Positions 1 through 7,594 are shown, numbered from the stretch's first letter. The stretch: 28,870 nucleotides of DNA from JAJPJX01 sp964568355 (GCA_964568355.1 CAZMRK010000803.1:1-28870), one strand, 5' to 3'. Made by a program: numbers and translations. The notes: generated from the sequence alone by a model not told the origin.

Positions 1-1107
1 GTAGAGGGCGCCATCCTGGGCGACTACGAACCGGACCGGTACAAGAGCGAAAAGAAAAACGGAAAATCGGTTGAGAGTTTTACCCTGGTGGCGGCACCGG
101 GGGGAGCCGCGCTGGAGGAGGCGGTGGCGCGTGGGCGGATCGTCGCCGAAGCTCAGAACTTCACCCGCGCGCTGGTCAATGAACCGGCCAATAAGCTCAC
201 TCCCACGGGACTGGCAGAGAGCGCCCGGAGCATGGCTAGCGAGCAAGGGCTGGAATGCGAGGTTCTGGATCAGGACCGTATGCGGCAGTTGGGCATGGGA
301 AGCCTGCTGGGCGTCGCAATGGGGAGCGCGGAGCCGCCAGCGCTGATCGTATTGCGGTACCGGCCGGCGAAGGTGTCCGGTTCCGCTCATCTGGGGCTGG
401 TGGGGAAGGGCGTTACGTTCGACACCGGCGGCATCTCCATCAAGCCGGCCGACGGCATGGAAAAGATGAAGTACGACATGGCGGGCGGAGCGACGATGAT
501 CGGCGCCATGCGGGCGATCGCCCAGCTCAAGCCATCCATTCCGGTGACGGCTCTGATTCCGGCGGTGGAGAATATGCCCGGCGATCGGGCACAACGCCCC
601 GGCGATATCGTAACGGCCATGAACGGCAAAAGCATCGAGGTGATCAATACCGATGCCGAAGGCCGCCTGATTCTGGCCGATGCCCTATGCTATGCCCGCA
701 GCCTGGGCTGTACGCACCTGGTGGATGCCGCGACGCTGACCGGCGCGATCGTGGTCGCGCTGGGCCACATCTATGTGGGCGCTTTCACGAATGACGAAGG
801 ACTGCTGGGACGCCTGCTGGCTTCGGCCAAGAAGGAAGGCGAGAAGATCTGGCACATGCCGCTGGAAGACGACTACCAGGACTATCTGAAGAGCGCTTTT
901 GCGGACCTGGCGAATGTCGGCGGCCGCTGGGGCGGGGCCGTGACCGCGGCTTATTTTCTGAAAGAGTTCGCCGATCCCGCTCCCTGGGTCCATCTGGACA
1001 TCGCCGGGACGGCGTGGCTGGATGACGGCAAGCCTTACCTGGCGAAGGGCCCTTCGGGTGTGACGCTGCGGACGCTGGTCGATCTGGCGATGAGCTGGGG
1101 GGAGTAA
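1..1107 (+). CDS. pepA: Leucyl aminopeptidase (M17 family), 5' truncated by window edge
   Basis: Cytosolic M17 metallo-aminopeptidase that trims N-terminal residues from peptides in protein turnover. The reading frame is open to the left edge, so most of the N-terminal non-catalytic domain lies outside; 368 residues are visible and the stop is TAA. The catalytic domain is complete. It shows the metal-binding block GKGVTFDTGGISIKP (bases 403-447), with the conserved lysine and aspartate, and the family signature NTDAEGRL (from base 646), whose Asp and Glu bind the two metals and whose Arg is catalytic. The C-terminus, with GGRWGGAVTAAYFLKEF and WLHLD-like metal-proximal segments, also fits the family. 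The next gene is convergent. Identity is secure; only the true start is unknown. Confidence 0.96.
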   Translation, partial: VEGAILGDYEPDRYKSEKKNGKSVESFTLVAAPGGAALEEAVARGRIVAEAQNFTRALVNEPANKLTPTGLAESARSMASEQGLECEVLDQDRMRQLGMGSLLGVAMGSAEPPALIVLRYRPAKVSGSAHLGLVGKGVTFDTGGISIKPADGMEKMKYDMAGGATMIGAMRAIAQLKPSIPVTALIPAVENMPGDRAQRPGDIVTAMNGKSIEVINTDAEGRLILADALCYARSLGCTHLVDAATLTGAIVVALGHIYVGAFTNDEGLLGRLLASAKKEGEKIWHMPLEDDYQDYLKSAFADLANVGGRWGGAVTAAYFLKEFADPAPWVHLDIAGTAWLDDGKPYLAKGPSGVTLRTLVDLAMSWGE

Positions 1108-1109
1108 GG

Positions 1110-1139
1110 GCGACCTAGGGACCGCTCCCTTACGGTCGC
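1110..1139. terminator. Hairpin between convergent genes, likely transcription end signal
   Basis: Three bases after the pepA stop, GCGACC (1110-1115) pairs with GGTCGC (1134-1139), and inside it AGGGA (1117-1121) pairs with TCCCT (1126-1130) around the loop CCGC. The hairpin sits between two convergent genes (pepA and the cupin-like gene). No T-run follows directly on either strand; a T-rich stretch on the plus strand starts only about 20 bases later. It may therefore be a bidirectional or RNA-protecting hairpin and not a classical intrinsic terminator. Confidence 0.5.
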
Positions 1140-1161
1140 GGTTCGGTGACGGTGGTTCGTT

Positions 1162-1536
1162 TTATTTTGCGGCGCTGTCTTTTAGCTCGATGACGAGCGT
1201 CCGGTAGGGTTTGGCGCCGGCATTGACGAGCAAGGGCGCGGCTTCTCCTTTGTCGTGCCAGATCACATCGCCGGACTTGCGGGTGCGGACGGTCTTGGCG
1301 CCGGTCTGTGGGTCGGTGCGCTCGTAGCGGCAATCATCCAAGAACACGATCACCTGGTCATGGGGACGCACCCCGCGCTCGCGTGCCGCTCCGGGCGCGG
1401 AGGTCACTTCGGTGACCCGCACTTTGGCATTTTCCAGTTTGACCGTGGTGGGCAGCGAGGCGCCACCCAGAGTCCATACTCCCAGGAGTGTGACGAGCGA
1501 CGATCCCAATGCGGTCGCCGCGATGGCCCATTTCAT
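1162..1536 (-). CDS. Secreted cupin-like small protein
   Basis: A 124-residue protein of unknown role. Residues 1-27 form a signal peptide or N-terminal anchor (MKWAIAATALGSSLVTLLG...). The rest looks like a single small beta-barrel of the cupin type: a PHDQVIVFLDD strand, a turn GDVIWHDKGEAAP, and a final strand YRTLVIELK. The usual pair of cupin histidine motifs is incomplete, so metal binding is uncertain. The ATG at 1536 was chosen because AAGGAG lies just upstream and the signal peptide begins there; the same frame stays open further upstream but overlaps the transporter gene. It lies 20 bases after the MFS transporter gene on the same strand and is probably cotranscribed with it. The cupin assignment rests on pattern only. 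Confidence 0.72.
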   Translation of the reverse strand: MKWAIAATALGSSLVTLLGVWTLGGASLPTTVKLENAKVRVTEVTSAPGAARERGVRPHDQVIVFLDDCRYERTDPQTGAKTVRTRKSGDVIWHDKGEAAPLLVNAGAKPYRTLVIELKDSAAK

Positions 1537-1556
1537 GATGGTTTCTCCTTCCGCGC

Positions 1557-2822
1557 TCAAGATGCCTTGGGGGCGTACTTCTCCCGCACCAGGAACACGT
1601 ACGCGGCGATCCCCAGGATGAGAAAGATCCAGATTGCCTGCATGGGCGCGGCATAGCTGCCGGTACGCTGCTTCAGCCATCCAGTCAGAATCGGGGCGAC
1701 GATTCCCGGCAAATTCGCGGCACAATTCTGAATTCCCACGATACGTCCGATGGCTCCGCCGGGAATCAGGGTTTGGGTCAAGGCCCAATAGTTGGCCGTA
1801 GCCAAGCCCAGGCCAGTCAGCGAGAAGACCGCGAAGAAGAGCGCTACCGGCACCGAGTGCGAGAGCGCACCAAACACTTCGGTGGAGGCCATGACAAAGC
1901 CCGCAATGGTGAAGCCCTTGCGGACATTCACCGGATTGCCTCCGCGGGCGATCATCCAGTCAGCCGCCCATCCCGCGAAGGCGGCCATGGCGGCCATACC
2001 GGCGAAGCTAAAGAAGGTGTAGAGGCCCATCGATTTGAGGTCCAGGTGGTGCTGTTCCACAAAGTACTTGGGCATCCACTGCATACAGAAATAGACGAAA
2101 TACATGTAACAAAAGGTGCCGACGATTGTCCCCCAAATTACAGGACTGGCCATGATGTGACCAAAGGAGACGGTCGTGGCGGCCGCCTTTTTCCTGGATT
2201 CCTGCTCACGGGCCCGGTCGTCATTGCGAATCATGCCCATCCAGGGAACCAGCCACAAGAGGCTGCCCACTCCCATGGCGACGAACATGGTGCGCCAGTC
2301 GTAGGCGCTGATGAGCCAGGCGGCCAGCAAGGTTCCGATCGCAGGGCCGAGCTTGGTACCGGTCATATAGACTCCCACGGCCAAGCCGCGCTGTTTTTCC
2401 GCGAAATGGAAACGGATCCAGCGCATGGCCGCCGGAGTCAGTACCGACTCCGCCACTCCCAGAAGGAACAACAGACTGAAGACCTGCCAGAACGAAACGG
2501 CCAGTGCGATGGAGGCTGATATGACGCTCCAGAACAGAAATCCGATGGCAAAGGGATACTTCACGCCCCAGCGGTCCACCAGCCAGCCGGCCGGGATTTG
2601 AAGGAAGGCATAGGACCAAAAAAATGCAGAGTTCAGCGCTCCGGCGCCCTGGTCCGTGATATGAAAGAAGGTTTTAAAATGTACGTCCGTCAGAGCAACG
2701 GCCAGATTGGAGCGGTATACATATGCAATGATGGCGCCCAGGTTGAGCAATCCGATGATGAGCCAAGAACGGACTCCGGCCTTGCCCTGCGTGGTACTGG
2801 AAACTTGGGATATGCTCGACAT
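1557..2822 (-). CDS. MFS transporter, anion:cation symporter (ACS) type
   Basis: A 421-residue inner-membrane major facilitator with about 12 hydrophobic helices. It resembles the ACS branch (hexuronate, glucarate and similar organic anions taken up with protons): the first helix carries YVYRSNLAVAL, close to the R-x-N-x-(S/A)-V-A signature of that branch. The helix 4-5 region reads MTGTKLGPAIGTLLAAWLI followed by DWRTMFVAMG, also typical. The central cytoplasmic loop is short and charged (NDDRAREQESRKKA). The substrate cannot be read from sequence, but an organic acid or sugar acid is the default expectation. The ATG at 2822 has GAGGGA six bases upstream. The secreted cupin-like gene follows after 20 bases; glgC diverges upstream. 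Confidence 0.9.
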   Translation of the reverse strand: MSSISQVSSTTQGKAGVRSWLIIGLLNLGAIIAYVYRSNLAVALTDVHFKTFFHITDQGAGALNSAFFWSYAFLQIPAGWLVDRWGVKYPFAIGFLFWSVISASIALAVSFWQVFSLLFLLGVAESVLTPAAMRWIRFHFAEKQRGLAVGVYMTGTKLGPAIGTLLAAWLISAYDWRTMFVAMGVGSLLWLVPWMGMIRNDDRAREQESRKKAAATTVSFGHIMASPVIWGTIVGTFCYMYFVYFCMQWMPKYFVEQHHLDLKSMGLYTFFSFAGMAAMAAFAGWAADWMIARGGNPVNVRKGFTIAGFVMASTEVFGALSHSVPVALFFAVFSLTGLGLATANYWALTQTLIPGGAIGRIVGIQNCAANLPGIVAPILTGWLKQRTGSYAAPMQAIWIFLILGIAAYVFLVREKYAPKAS

Positions 2823-2910
2823 CGGTCCCTCAACATATCACAGATCGGCGAAGAAGGCCCGCGAGCGTATGCCGAAGCGCCCGCGACAAGGCCACAGTCA
2901 AAGTCTTCCC

Positions 2911-2939
2911 TTGCTTCCGCTTCGGCGTGCTGGAACAAT
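2911..2939 (+). promoter_or_regulatory. Candidate sigma-70 promoter of glgC
   Basis: TTGCTT (2911-2916), a 17-base spacer and AACAAT (2934-2939) lie in the 135-base divergent spacer between the MFS gene and glgC, about 19 bases before the glgC ATG. Spacing is ideal, but both hexamers are partial matches, so this is a candidate only. Confidence 0.3.
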
Positions 2940-2957
2940 AAGGTTTTGAACGCTCTT

Positions 2958-4211
2958 ATGAGACTACGGGTGCTCGGAATCGTGCTGGCCGGGGGGAAAG
3001 GAACCCGCCTCTATCCATTGACCAAAGAACGGGCCAAACCGGCGGTTCCGTTCGGCGGCAAGTATCGGATCATTGATTTCGTTCTGAGTAACTTCATCAA
3101 CTCCGGAATTTACTCTATTTATGTCCTGACGCAGTTCAAGAGCCAGTCTCTCCTGCAGCATCTCAGCGAAGGCTGGCAGTTCGGACCATTACTCAAGAAC
3201 CAGTTTATTATTCCGGTGCCGGCACAGATGCGGTCGGCAGGGGAGACCTGGTATCAGGGCACGGCGGATGCCATCTACCAGAATATCAATCTGGTGGAAC
3301 AGGCCGATCCGCATCTGGTGGCTATCTTCGGTGGAGATCATGTCTATCGCATGAATATCACCAGTATGGTGGAATATCACGAACATAAGAACGCGGATGT
3401 AACCGTCGCCGCGATTCCTGTGGAACGGAAATACGCGTCCGAGTTCGGCGTGATTGAGACCGATGCCGAAGGGCAGATCCTGGCATTTCACGAGAAGCGC
3501 GCCGACGCGCCCACCATCCCCGGCGATCCGGACCGGGTCTATGCTTCGATGGGGAATTATGTTTTCAGCACCCGAGTACTTACCCGGGCGATGAGCGCCG
3601 ACGCCGCAGATGAGCACAGCTCGCACGACTTCGGCCGCGATATTCTGCCCAAGATGGTGGGTAAGGCACGTATGCTGGCCTATGATTTTCAGACCAACCG
3701 CATCCCGGGCGAGCCTGCCGACAATCCCGTCTATTGGCGGGACGTCGGAACGATTGACGCCTATTACGAGGCTAACATGGATCTCCGCGCAGTGTCTCCG
3801 GCCTTGAATCTATATAACAGGGAGTGGCCGCTACGTACAGCCAGTTATCCAGAACCTCCTGCAAAATTTACGTTCGATGAAGAAAACCGCCGCGGACAGG
3901 CGATCGACACGATTGTCTCGGGGGGCTGCATCCTTTCCGGAGGTGTGGTGCGGAACTCCGTGCTCTCACGCGGCGTGCGGGTACATGCCGGCGCCCTGGT
4001 AGAAGACTCCGTCATTCTCGACAACTGCGATATCGGCCGCCGCGCCAAGATTCGCCGCGCCATTCTGGATAAGAATGTGCGAGTCCCGGAAGACGGCAGG
4101 ATCGGCTACGATCTGGAGCGCGACGGGCAACTCTATCACCTGACAGAGAGCGGCATCGTGGTGGTGGAAGGCGACCGTTCGGTGGTGGAGATCGCCACCC
4201 TGGTGGTCTGA
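2958..4211 (+). CDS. glgC: Glucose-1-phosphate adenylyltransferase (ADP-glucose pyrophosphorylase)
   Basis: Makes ADP-glucose from ATP and glucose 1-phosphate, the committed step of bacterial glycogen synthesis. The 417-residue length is normal for GlgC. The nucleotidyltransferase domain opens with VLAGGKGTRLYPLTKERAKP (nucleotide-binding glycine loop and the conserved Lys-Pro), then FGGKYRIIDFVLSN. It continues with ETWYQGTADAIYQN, the metal-binding FGGDHVYRM, SEFGVIETD and the sugar-binding FHEK segment. The C-terminal third, with its repeated hydrophobic pattern (GCILSGGVVRNSVLSRGVRV...), is the left-handed beta-helix that carries allosteric control in this family. The frame is open upstream to 2598, but that stretch runs antisense through the MFS gene. 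The ATG at 2958 starts exactly at the family N-terminus (MRLRVLGIVLAGG). No other glycogen gene is in the window. Confidence 0.96.
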   Translation: MRLRVLGIVLAGGKGTRLYPLTKERAKPAVPFGGKYRIIDFVLSNFINSGIYSIYVLTQFKSQSLLQHLSEGWQFGPLLKNQFIIPVPAQMRSAGETWYQGTADAIYQNINLVEQADPHLVAIFGGDHVYRMNITSMVEYHEHKNADVTVAAIPVERKYASEFGVIETDAEGQILAFHEKRADAPTIPGDPDRVYASMGNYVFSTRVLTRAMSADAADEHSSHDFGRDILPKMVGKARMLAYDFQTNRIPGEPADNPVYWRDVGTIDAYYEANMDLRAVSPALNLYNREWPLRTASYPEPPAKFTFDEENRRGQAIDTIVSGGCILSGGVVRNSVLSRGVRVHAGALVEDSVILDNCDIGRRAKIRRAILDKNVRVPEDGRIGYDLERDGQLYHLTESGIVVVEGDRSVVEIATLVV

Positions 4212-4233
4212 CGCAGCGCTTCGCTCCCGTCAG
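4208..4233 (+). promoter_or_regulatory. Hairpin spanning the glgC stop, next to the dedA ribosome binding site
   Basis: CTGACG (4208-4213) pairs with CGTCAG (4228-4233), and inside it AGCG pairs with CGCT around CTT. The structure contains the glgC TGA and its last bases overlap the AGGA that should serve as ribosome binding site for the dedA ATG at 4240. There is no T-run, so attenuation or translational coupling between the two genes is more likely than simple termination. This is an inference from base pairing only. Confidence 0.35.
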
Positions 4234-4239
4234 GACCTC

Positions 4240-4836
4240 ATGGAAGAGCGCTTTCTTCATTGGATTTCGCAGAACGGCTATCCTGCGATTTTCTCCCTGC
4301 TGGTTCTGGGCATTGTCGGGCTGCCCGTGCCGGATGAAACCCTGCTGACCTTCACGGGATATCTCATCTACAAGAACCATTTGCATCCGGTGTGGGCATT
4401 CCTGGCTGCGTTGGGCGGCAGCCTGTGCGGCATCACGATCAGTTATACGCTCGGCCGTACATTCGGTCTCGCATTGATTCACCGATACGGCCGCTACCTG
4501 CATCTGGATGAAGTGCGGATCGAAAAGGCGCACGACTGGTTCGCGCGGATCGGCCGCTGGGCACTGACGTTTGGCTATTTCATTCCAGGCGTGCGCCACT
4601 TCACCGCCTATGCCGCGGGGATGTCGGACCTGGAGCCTCACTGGTTCGCTGTTTTCGCTTATAGCGGCGGTCTATTGTGGACGACGACGTTTCTGAGCCT
4701 CGGGTATTTTCTAGGCGACCATTGGGAGCGTGTGGTACGGCAGTTGCACGAACATGTGCTCAAGGCAACGGTGGCCGCTGCCGTGCTTATGCTGGCGTAC
4801 TGGATCTGGCGGCGGTGGAAGGCGCGACGTAGCTGA
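4240..4836 (+). CDS. DedA-family membrane protein (VTT domain)
   Basis: A 198-residue inner-membrane protein of the DedA/VTT superfamily. Members of this superfamily act in lipid (undecaprenyl phosphate or phospholipid) translocation and affect proton-motive force and envelope stress tolerance. The N-terminal re-entrant segment carries GLPVPDETLLTFTGYLI, and the C-terminal half has the family motif region FARIGRWALTFGYFIPGVRH followed by AAGMS, with the Gly-x-x-x-Pro-Gly-x-Arg core. Two further hydrophobic helices end the protein. The ATG follows AGGA by four bases and lies 28 bases after glgC, so cotranscription is plausible. The last 50 bases overlap antisense with the end of the sodium symporter gene. 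Confidence 0.92.
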   Translation: MEERFLHWISQNGYPAIFSLLVLGIVGLPVPDETLLTFTGYLIYKNHLHPVWAFLAALGGSLCGITISYTLGRTFGLALIHRYGRYLHLDEVRIEKAHDWFARIGRWALTFGYFIPGVRHFTAYAAGMSDLEPHWFAVFAYSGGLLWTTTFLSLGYFLGDHWERVVRQLHEHVLKATVAAAVLMLAYWIWRRWKARRS

Positions 4837-6496
4837 GGATCAGGCCGACAGCCACGACGATCACGCAGCCGATCACGTTATACCAGAGATACGAAATTCC
4901 GGTAAACCGATAGGCAGCGAAGATGGCAGCCTCTCCCAGGATCATGCCCCAGAAGGCGCCGTTTCCATCCACCCTGCGGAAAAAGAAGGCCAGCACGAAG
5001 ACACCCAGCAGCGATCCGTAGAATAGCGACCCCAACAGGTTGACGGCTTCGATCAGCGAGCCCAGATTCTTTCCATAGCCCGCGAAGGTGATCGCGTAGG
5101 CGCCCCAAAAAGCGGTCGCCACACGCGAGGCCCAAAGGTAGTGCCGGTCGCTGCCGGATCGCCGGATGTGGCGACGGTAGATATCCACCACGGTCACGGT
5201 TGCCAGCGAGTTGATCTCGCCGGAGCTGGAGGCCATGGCGGCGGCAAAGATTACGGCAATCACCAGCCCCACGATGCCGGCCGGAAGATAGTGCGTGACG
5301 AACGAAAGGAAGATGTAGTTGGTGTCCTGAAACCCTTTCTGGCCAGTGGTCCGGTCGACCAGCTCCGAGCCTTGCCGGCGGGCGACATCCAGTTCCTGCT
5401 GGGACCGGCGGAAGGCCGCAACGCTGGCAGCGCGCAGCCGGTCATCGCCGCGATGCCGCGCTTCCACCAGGTCCAGGGCCGCCTGGCGCCGCTGCTGGTA
5501 GGCTTCGCGGTAGCGTTCCTCGATCGGCTGGAACCGCGGGGCGACGTCGGGCTGCTGCAAGCGCGCCAACTCCGCCTGCTGGAACAGGAGCGGAGGCATC
5601 TGGAACAGATGGAAGACGAAGACCATGGCTCCGATGAACAGGATGAAGAACTGCATCGGAATCTTGGCCATGGCGGTAAACAGCAAGCTCAGCTTACTCT
5701 GAGCGATGGACTTGCCGGTGAGGTAGCGCTGCACCTGGGACTGGTCGCAACCGAAATAGGAAAGGGCCAAAAACATGCCGCCGATCAGGCCACTCCACAG
5801 GTTGTAGCGGTTATTCCAGTCGAAGTTCAGGTCCACGGCATTGAGGCGACCGGCCACGCCGGCCAGGTGCATGGCATCGAGGATGGAGACGCCGCCGGGC
5901 AACAGGATAAATATGGTGCACAGCGCGACGAGCAGCCCGAAGAAGATGATGATCATCTGCTGCACGTCGGTCCAGGTAACCGCGCGGATGCCACCCATCA
6001 CGGTATAGATGACGACCGTGCAACCGACCAGGAGCGTCGTCACTTCGTCCCGCCAGCCGAGAATCACCGAGAGCACGATGGCCGGCGCGTATAGGGTGAT
6101 GCCGACGGAAAGCCCCCGCTGGATCAGGAAGATGACGCTGGCGAGCGCACGTGTCTTGCCATCGAACCGGTTCTCGAGATATTCGTAGGCCGTGTAGACT
6201 CTGGCGCGATGAAAGATGGGTACGGCCGTGGCGCATAGTACCACCATGGCCAGGGGCAGGCCGAAGTAGAACTGCACGAACCGCATGCCGTCGACATACG
6301 ATTGTCCGGTGGTGGAGATGAAGGTCACTGCGCTGGCCTGGGTCGCCATGATGGACAGGGCCATGGCGTACCAGGGCATACTTCGCCCGGCCAGCAGATA
6401 CTGGTTTACCGTGTTGGTGCCACGGCTGCGATAGAGGCCGTACAGGATGATGGAGGCCAGCGAACCTACCAGAACCACCCAGTCGAGCGGTCTCAT
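4787..6496 (-). CDS. Sodium:solute symporter (SSS family) with coiled-coil insertion
   Basis: A 569-residue sodium-coupled transporter of the SSS (LeuT-fold) family with about 13 membrane helices. The first helices show YLLAGRSMPWYAMALSIM and ATQASAVTFIS, as in SSS transporters. MGGIRAVTWTDVQQ and the later MASSSGEINSLATVTVVDIY contain the region whose serines line the Na2 sodium site. Residues 305-388 are an unusual charged, Arg/Glu/Gln-rich insertion of heptad character between two helices. The substrate is not predictable. The ATG at 6496 was chosen because it forms an ATGA overlap with the stop of a 45-codon membrane protein gene, a clear sign of translational coupling; the frame is open 27 codons further upstream. 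The 3' end overlaps dedA tail to tail. Confidence 0.93.
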   Translation of the reverse strand: MRPLDWVVLVGSLASIILYGLYRSRGTNTVNQYLLAGRSMPWYAMALSIMATQASAVTFISTTGQSYVDGMRFVQFYFGLPLAMVVLCATAVPIFHRARVYTAYEYLENRFDGKTRALASVIFLIQRGLSVGITLYAPAIVLSVILGWRDEVTTLLVGCTVVIYTVMGGIRAVTWTDVQQMIIIFFGLLVALCTIFILLPGGVSILDAMHLAGVAGRLNAVDLNFDWNNRYNLWSGLIGGMFLALSYFGCDQSQVQRYLTGKSIAQSKLSLLFTAMAKIPMQFFILFIGAMVFVFHLFQMPPLLFQQAELARLQQPDVAPRFQPIEERYREAYQQRRQAALDLVEARHRGDDRLRAASVAAFRRSQQELDVARRQGSELVDRTTGQKGFQDTNYIFLSFVTHYLPAGIVGLVIAVIFAAAMASSSGEINSLATVTVVDIYRRHIRRSGSDRHYLWASRVATAFWGAYAITFAGYGKNLGSLIEAVNLLGSLFYGSLLGVFVLAFFFRRVDGNGAFWGMILGEAAIFAAYRFTGISYLWYNVIGCVIVVAVGLILSYVAPSTAARSSTPA

Positions 6497-6630
6497 GCAA
6501 AGACCCGGGTGAAGAGGTAGAAGGCGCTGATGAGACAGACCAGATAGACGATCACTGCGGTATATACCCGTCGCCACGTGCCGAGAAACGGCGGTGGTTC
6601 ATCCGGGACTTCACGGCGATCTGCGCTCAT
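6493..6630 (-). CDS. Small one-helix membrane protein, putative symporter partner
   Basis: A 45-residue protein too short for most gene finders. The sequence begins MSADRREVPDEPPPFLGTWR, followed by one hydrophobic helix (YTAVIVYLVCLISAFYLFTR) and the end VFA. A proline-rich soluble N-terminus, an Arg-Arg membrane-face step and a single helix are the visible features. Its TGA overlaps the ATG of the symporter by four bases (ATGA), so the two are almost certainly made together. Known SSS transporters such as ActP and PanF also have small membrane proteins encoded just upstream, which supports an accessory-subunit role by analogy; no homology to those is claimed. The start codon lacks a clear ribosome binding site, but TACACT lies seven bases before it. 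Confidence 0.75.
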   Translation of the reverse strand: MSADRREVPDEPPPFLGTWRRVYTAVIVYLVCLISAFYLFTRVFA

Positions 6631-6682
6631 ACCGTGGAGTGTATCACGCGGATGCGGCTGGTCCGCTTGCTGACGGGGCTGT

Positions 6683-6720
6683 AAAAAAAATGCGTTTGCG
6701 TCGACGAGAGCGTCGACGCA
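6683..6720 (-). terminator. Intrinsic terminator after phzF
   Basis: Read on the minus strand, a perfect 10-base stem TGCGTCGACG / CGTCGACGCA (6697-6720, loop CTCT) is followed after six bases by eight Ts (6683-6690). The structure begins 17 bases past the phzF stop. The stem is part of the repeat element at 6697-6741, so the repeat itself provides the terminator. Confidence 0.65.
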
Positions 6721-6741
6721 GCACGCTAAAGCGCGCGCTAC
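6697..6741 (-). repeat. REP-like palindromic repeat, copy 1
   Basis: On the minus strand the element starts GTAGCGCGCGCTTTAGCGTG and ends in the palindrome with core GTCGAC on both arms. It closely matches the element at 7545-7587 in the same orientation: a first imperfect hairpin around TTTA, then a perfect hairpin with GTCGAC arms, with a few substitutions and different loops. The element starts on the last bases of phzF and supplies its TAG stop codon. Its size (about 45 bases), the two adjacent hairpins and its extragenic position fit the REP class of repeats. Copies elsewhere in the genome would be expected but cannot be seen here. Confidence 0.7.
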
Positions 6742-7526
6742 ACGGGGAGTTCGCCTCGCAGGACGGTGACGGCCTGGCCGCCCAGGAGGACTCGGTCGCC
6801 GGAGAGGCGGACTCGCACTACGCCGCCGCGGGGGGAGGCCTGGTAGCCCGTCATCTCGGTCTTCTCCAGAATTCTGCTCCAGTAAGGGGCTAGGCAGCAG
6901 TGCGCCGAGCCGGTGACCGGGTCTTCGTCGATTCCGGAGCCGGGGGCGAAGAAACGCGAGAGGAAATCATATTCGGGGGAATCCGAACGGCTGGTCACGA
7001 TGACCCCGCGTACCGGCAGCCGGCGCAGCAGCGCATGGTCGGGCGAGAGGGAGCGAAGCTGAGCGGCTGACTCTATTTCCACGAGGTAGTCGAAGTCGTT
7101 GCGTCCTACGTAGCGCGGTGTCACACCGAGCGCGTCCGCCAGATTCGAGGGCGGTTGCGCGGCGGTCTCGCGCTTGGCGGGAAAATCCAGTTCGATCCAT
7201 TCTCCGCGCTGATCGGCCAGCAGGCGGCCGCTCAGGCTATCGAAACGGGCTTGCGTGCCCGGTTTCAGATAGCCTTCCTGCCACAACACGTGTGCGCTGG
7301 CAAGCGTGGCGTGGCCGCACAGGGCCACTTCGACGGCGGGAGTGAACCAGCGCAGGTGGAAGGCGTCTTCGTGGGGCACGACAAAGGCAGTTTCCGAGAG
7401 GTTCATCTCCCGGGCTACGTTCTGCATCCACTGTTCGTCGCGGGGCTCGCGCAGCACGCACACCGCCGCGGGGTTACCGCTGAAGGGATGATTGGTGAAG
7501 GCGTCGACCTGAACGATTGGAATCAC
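6738..7526 (-). CDS. PhzF-family isomerase/epimerase
   Basis: A 262-residue member of the PhzF/DapF-fold family, named after the phenazine enzyme PhzF. Most members lie outside phenazine pathways and have unknown substrates; no phenazine gene is present here. The family start VDAFTNHPFSGNPAAVC is clear. Glu45 in MNLSETAFV matches the catalytic glutamate position. GHATLASAHVL (first domain) and DEDPVTGSAHC (second domain) are the paired substrate-binding loops. Translation starts at a GTG (7524-7526) with AGGA upstream; there is no earlier plausible start. The stop codon falls inside a REP-like repeat. Length is slightly short but the two domains are complete. Confidence 0.93.
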   Translation of the reverse strand: MIPIVQVDAFTNHPFSGNPAAVCVLREPRDEQWMQNVAREMNLSETAFVVPHEDAFHLRWFTPAVEVALCGHATLASAHVLWQEGYLKPGTQARFDSLSGRLLADQRGEWIELDFPAKRETAAQPPSNLADALGVTPRYVGRNDFDYLVEIESAAQLRSLSPDHALLRRLPVRGVIVTSRSDSPEYDFLSRFFAPGSGIDEDPVTGSAHCCLAPYWSRILEKTEMTGYQASPRGGVVRVRLSGDRVLLGGQAVTVLRGELPV

Positions 7527-7544
7527 GGTACCATCCTGAGCGAG

Positions 7545-7587
7545 ACGTCGACTGAAGTCGACGCTGCACGCTAAAAGCGCACGCTAC
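7545..7587 (-). repeat. REP-like palindromic repeat, copy 2
   Basis: Second copy of the element at 6697-6741, in the same orientation, lying seven bases past the rapZ stop. On the minus strand it reads GTAGCGTGCGCTTTTAGCGT, then GCAGC and a perfect stem CGTCGACT / AGTCGACG (bases 7546-7563). No T-run follows, so here it is a hairpin without a clear terminator signature. It lies in the short spacer between rapZ and phzF. Confidence 0.7.
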
Positions 7588-7594
7588 AACTATG

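Noticed and set aside
850..870. TGGCAC-containing stretch as a sigma-54 promoter
   Set aside because: It lies within pepA and lacks the GC element at the right spacing. No convincing -24/-12 promoter was found in the window.
2598..2957. N-terminal extension of glgC by 120 codons
   Set aside because: The added part runs antisense through the MFS transporter start and has no GlgC character; the family N-terminus begins at 2958.
6738..7526. Phenazine biosynthesis
   Set aside because: PhzF-family proteins are widespread in species that make no phenazine, and no other phz gene is present.
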